Assembly: GCA_020848935.1 (NCBI GenBank)
Contig: JADLHF010000190.1
Span: forward strand, 1-51,994
DNA from: Acetobacteraceae bacterium
GTDB lineage: Bacteria > Pseudomonadota > Alphaproteobacteria > Acetobacterales > Acetobacteraceae
Length of the DNA stretch: 51,994 nt
Direction: 5' to 3'
A program made the translations under genes and the position numbers. Below are positions 49,871 through 51,994 of the stretch, piece by piece. The stretch's first letter is position 1. Every line of letters starts with the position of its first letter. The notes under the pieces were generated by a model. It saw nothing but the letters and a program-made list of their open reading frames with translations. It had not been told where the DNA came from and did not search any database.

Positions 49871-50251
49871 ATGGCCTACGCCCCCGACCAGATGGCCCGC
49901 CTGCGCGCCGCCCTGGCCGGCGTTGAACCGCTCGTCGAAAAACGCATGATGGGCGGCGCCTGCCTGATGTGGGGCCAGCACATGCTCTGCGGCGCCGACG
50001 TGCCGAACGACGGCATGCCCCGCTTCATGTTCCGCGTCGGCCCCGCCGGCATGGACGCCGCCCTGGCCATGCCCGGCACCAGCCGGATGGAAATGGGCGG
50101 CCGCGCCATGACCGGATACGTCTTCGCCGTAGCCGCCGCCCTGGACGACGCGGCCCTGCGCGCGATGCTCGACCTCGCCCGCAGCTTTGTCGCCACCCTG
50201 GGCGACAAGCCGCCCCGCAAGCCGCGTCGCAGGCCAGTCAAGCCAGGGTAG
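49871..50251 (+). CDS. TfoX/Sxy N-terminal domain protein
   Basis: Small protein of 126 residues with the TfoX N-terminal domain pattern: LRAALAGVEPLVEKRMMGGACLMWG in short pieces (LEKRMMGG-like near 22-29) and HMLCGAD, then FRVG and a RAMTGYVFA strand. It has no C-terminal TfoX domain and ends in a Pro/Lys/Arg tail. In gammaproteobacteria TfoX regulates competence; single-domain relatives in alphaproteobacteria have no established role. It follows the amidohydrolase by 5 bp, so it is probably co-transcribed. Its TAG stop overlaps the start of the palindromic element. Confidence 0.78.
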   Translation: MAYAPDQMARLRAALAGVEPLVEKRMMGGACLMWGQHMLCGADVPNDGMPRFMFRVGPAGMDAALAMPGTSRMEMGGRAMTGYVFAVAAALDDAALRAMLDLARSFVATLGDKPPRKPRRRPVKPG

Positions 50252-50401
50252 CAAGGGCAGCAAGGCCTTCTTTTTGTGAACAAAAAGAAGCAAAAAAACT
50301 TCATCCACTGGCCCGTCCGCCGGCCCCATGGCGGAACGCCCTGATGATAGAGGGTTTTTTGGTTCTTTTTTGCAAAAAAGAACGCGCTTCCTAACCCTTG
50401 C
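50251..50401. repeat. MITE-like palindromic element, copy 2
   Basis: The 151-bp element has ends GCAAGG...CCTTGC. The left hairpin has arms CTTCTTTTTG and CAAAAAGAAG (50267-50276, 50281-50290) around loop TGAA, the same loop as copy 1 but with the closing C-G pair changed to G-C. The right hairpin is a perfect palindrome (50362-50383, arms GTTCTTTTTT and AAAAAAGAAC, centre GC). The middle about 55 bp differs from copy 1. The left end is flush with the stop of the TfoX-like gene; the right end is 28 bp from the -35 box of small-protein paralogue B. Confidence 0.75.
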
Positions 50402-50429
50402 CTGCCACTCCGGAATACGAAAAAATTCC

Positions 50430-50458
50430 TTGCATCGGCCGTCGTATGTTAGTAATAT
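50430..50458 (+). promoter_or_regulatory. Sigma70-like promoter of paralogue B, leaderless
   Basis: TTGCAT (50430-50435), a 17-bp spacer and TAATAT (50453-50458) are followed by six bases and ATGTTAG. This is the same spacing to the start codon as at paralogue A. A second ATGTTAG lies inside the spacer at 50446-50452. Confidence 0.6.
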
Positions 50459-50464
50459 CCTCCG

Positions 50465-50938
50465 ATGTTAGCGCCGCATCCCCCACTGGCCGACCAGGCC
50501 GCAGCCCTGCGCGCAGCCGCCGCGGTGCCGTGCGCGCCCGGCTGGCTGCCGGCCCCGCTGCACGCCCTGATCATGGCCTGCCTGCTGCGCCTGTTCGGCC
50601 GGCTGGAGCAACTGATCCTGCTCTGGCAGGACGGCCGCCTGCCGGCGCGCGACATCCCCACCGCAACACCCGCGCTCCGCGCGCCGATCCGGAGCCGTCC
50701 GCGTCGCACCCGCGGATATCGCGCCCGTCGCCGCACCCGCCGCGCCGTCGCTGCCGCGCGGGCCGGCGCCGCAATCCGCCCTCGCGCCCCGTGGGTCGCC
50801 GCGCGCGGTCGTCCCTCGCCACATTTCCGTTCCGCGCCCCCGCTGCGCCCCCGCCCGGCGCACGGCCCGCCCGCCACTTCCGCCGCAACCGCTCCGGGGC
50901 GGGCAGGGCGGACTCACGTCGTTATTGTTACGTTATAG
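50465..50938 (+). CDS. Small Arg/Pro-rich protein, paralogue B (leaderless)
   Basis: Unrecognised protein of 157 residues, related to the protein at 7659-8147. Residues 25-60 form the matching leucine-rich helix (LPAPLHALIMACLLRLFGRLE... ending DGRLPA). The remainder is an Arg/Pro/Ala tail with clusters such as RSRPRRTRGYRARRRTRR, ending in a hydrophobic HVVIVTL. It has no ribosome-binding site; CCTCCG separates the TAATAT box from the ATG, so the mRNA is likely leaderless. It ends 16 bp from the convergent FNR gene. Two members with diverged tails but a conserved helix, C-terminal type and promoter argue for a real gene. Function is unknown. Confidence 0.6.
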   Translation: MLAPHPPLADQAAALRAAAAVPCAPGWLPAPLHALIMACLLRLFGRLEQLILLWQDGRLPARDIPTATPALRAPIRSRPRRTRGYRARRRTRRAVAAARAGAAIRPRAPWVAARGRPSPHFRSAPPLRPRPAHGPPATSAATAPGRAGRTHVVIVTL

Positions 50939-50953
50939 AAACAAAATCATGCG

Positions 50954-51970
50954 CTACGTCCCGGGCACGCCCTTGGTCGTCGAATATTCGAAGTGCAGCG
51001 CGGTATCGGGGAACACGATGGGATGGATGGCATGCGCCGCCATCGCCGCCTCCGAGAACCCCTGCAGGATCAGCTTCAGCTTCCCCGGATACACCGCGAC
51101 ATCGCCGATCGCGAACACGCCGGGGATACTCGTCTCGCAGGTCGCCGGCGCGATCACCACATGGTGGCGCTCCAGCGCCAACCCCCAGCCCGCCAGCGGT
51201 CCGAGGTCCATCGACAGCCCGAAGAACGGCAGCAGCACATCGGCCGCCAACCGCTTCGTCCCGCCATCCAGGTCCGCCACCTCCACCGCCTCCAGAACCC
51301 CGCCCACCCCATGCAGCCCATGCAGCTGATAGGGGATCACCATCTCCACCTCGCCCCGCGCCGCCGCCGCATCGAGCTGCCCCGCCGTTTCCGGTGCGGC
51401 GCGGAACTTCGCCCGCCGATGCACCACCTGGATGCTCGCCGCGATCCCCCGCAGCGCCAGCGCCCAATCCACCGCCGAGTCGCCGCCGCCGGCAATCACC
51501 ACCCGCTTGCCGCGCAGATCCTCCCGCCGCCGCACATAGTACTGCACCGCGCCTGACGCCTCGTAGGCCTCCAACCCCTCCAGCGGCGGCCGGTTCGGCC
51601 CGAACGCGCCGACCCCGGCGGCCAGGATCACCGCCTTGCACCGCACCGTGTCGCCCTGGTCGGTGCCCAGGGTGAACGCGCCAATCGCCCCCTCCAGCCG
51701 CTCCACCCGCCGCCCCAGCAGCAGCCCCGGCGCGAACGGCGCGATCTGCCTTTCCAGTTGGGCGATCAGCTCCGCCGCCTCGATGGCGGGATGGGCCGGG
51801 ATGTCGTAGATCGGCTTTTCCGGGTACAGCGCCGTGCACTGCCCGCCCAGCTCGCCCAGCGCATCGATCAGCACGCAGCGCAGCTTCAGCATCCCCAGCT
51901 CGAAGGCGGCGAACATCCCCACCGGGCCGGCGCCGACGATCGCCACGTCGGTCTCGATACTCTGGCTCAT
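50954..51970 (-). CDS. Ferredoxin/flavodoxin-NADP reductase, thioredoxin reductase-like type
   Basis: FAD-containing reductase of 338 residues that passes electrons between NADPH and ferredoxin. The FAD site VAIVGAGPVGMFAA (14-27), the GGQCTALYPEKPIYDIPA segment near 47-64, the NADPH site VVIAGGGDSAVDWAL near 162-176 and the C-terminal GVFAIGDVAVYPGKLKLI are present. The redox CxxC of thioredoxin reductase is absent, which fits the TrxR-like FNR family (YumC type) and not TrxB. The ATG at 51970 begins MSQSIETD; an upstream TTG is less likely. Confidence 0.9.
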   Translation of the reverse strand: MSQSIETDVAIVGAGPVGMFAAFELGMLKLRCVLIDALGELGGQCTALYPEKPIYDIPAHPAIEAAELIAQLERQIAPFAPGLLLGRRVERLEGAIGAFTLGTDQGDTVRCKAVILAAGVGAFGPNRPPLEGLEAYEASGAVQYYVRRREDLRGKRVVIAGGGDSAVDWALALRGIAASIQVVHRRAKFRAAPETAGQLDAAAARGEVEMVIPYQLHGLHGVGGVLEAVEVADLDGGTKRLAADVLLPFFGLSMDLGPLAGWGLALERHHVVIAPATCETSIPGVFAIGDVAVYPGKLKLILQGFSEAAMAAHAIHPIVFPDTALHFEYSTTKGVPGT

Positions 51971-51994
51971 GACAATCCGCCCCAATCGCTGCGC

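Noticed and set aside
50954-51970. Thioredoxin reductase
   Set aside because: No CxxC redox motif is present between the FAD and NADPH sites; the FNR-like C terminus is present.

Overview
The window is very GC-rich and almost wholly coding, with short ATGA or 8-bp overlaps between neighbouring genes. Gene content and order point to an alphaproteobacterium, most likely Rhodospirillales/Acetobacteraceae. Two gene blocks that I know from that group support this: pyrB-pyrC'-plsY-dprA-topA-rnr-(S41 peptidase)-rpmG beside a PleD-type diguanylate cyclase, and trpG-trpD-trpC-moaC-moeA-lexA near comEC and gltX. The lexA upstream region carries a GTTC-N7-GTTC SOS box of the alphaproteobacterial type. 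The taxon is an inference; no rRNA or tRNA gene was seen.

Layout. 1-7.6 kb: a YqaA/DedA-like membrane protein, a five-gene peptide-type ABC importer operon on the minus strand, a divergent serine-glyoxylate-type aminotransferase and a methyltransferase. 7.6-10 kb: a small Arg/Pro-rich protein gene with a leaderless promoter, a palindromic intergenic element and an acyl-CoA synthetase. 10.3-22.7 kb: diguanylate cyclase, rpmG and the pyrB...rnr block, covering pyrimidine synthesis, phospholipid synthesis, DNA processing, topology and RNA decay. 22.7-29.8 kb: inorganic pyrophosphatase, TylF-like methyltransferase, enoyl-CoA hydratase, HtrA/DegP protease, a broken PNPOx-like gene carrying a hairpin repeat, an unknown 160-residue protein, gltX and a SnoaL-like protein. 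29.8-37.5 kb: comEC, GNAT acetyltransferase, lexA, moeA, moaC, trpC, trpD, trpG. 37.5-42 kb: a solitary Flp pilin gene followed by a second, longer copy of the hairpin repeat, then glpK and a lone CoxL-type molybdenum hydroxylase. 42-48 kb: MFS transporter, MepA endopeptidase, GT2 glycosyltransferase, hemB, SDR and a proline iminopeptidase-like hydrolase. 48-52 kb: D-aminoacylase-like amidohydrolase, TfoX-like protein, a second palindromic element with a second leaderless Arg/Pro-rich gene, and a ferredoxin-NADP reductase.

Most genes are housekeeping or ordinary metabolism. The least explained material is intergenic. First, a roughly 140-150 bp MITE-like element occurs at 8249-8384 and 50251-50401. 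Its two A/T hairpins show a compensatory base-pair change between copies, and each copy abuts the stop codon of one gene and lies upstream of a paralogous small basic protein gene whose sigma70-like promoter ends six bases before the ATG. Second, a GC-rich hairpin repeat occurs at 27017-27112 and 37892-38046, and one copy sits inside a destroyed gene. Third, three four-unit minisatellites and a 24-bp duplicated intergenic motif are present. The element plus leaderless small gene pairing is my best candidate for an undescribed system; its function is unknown.
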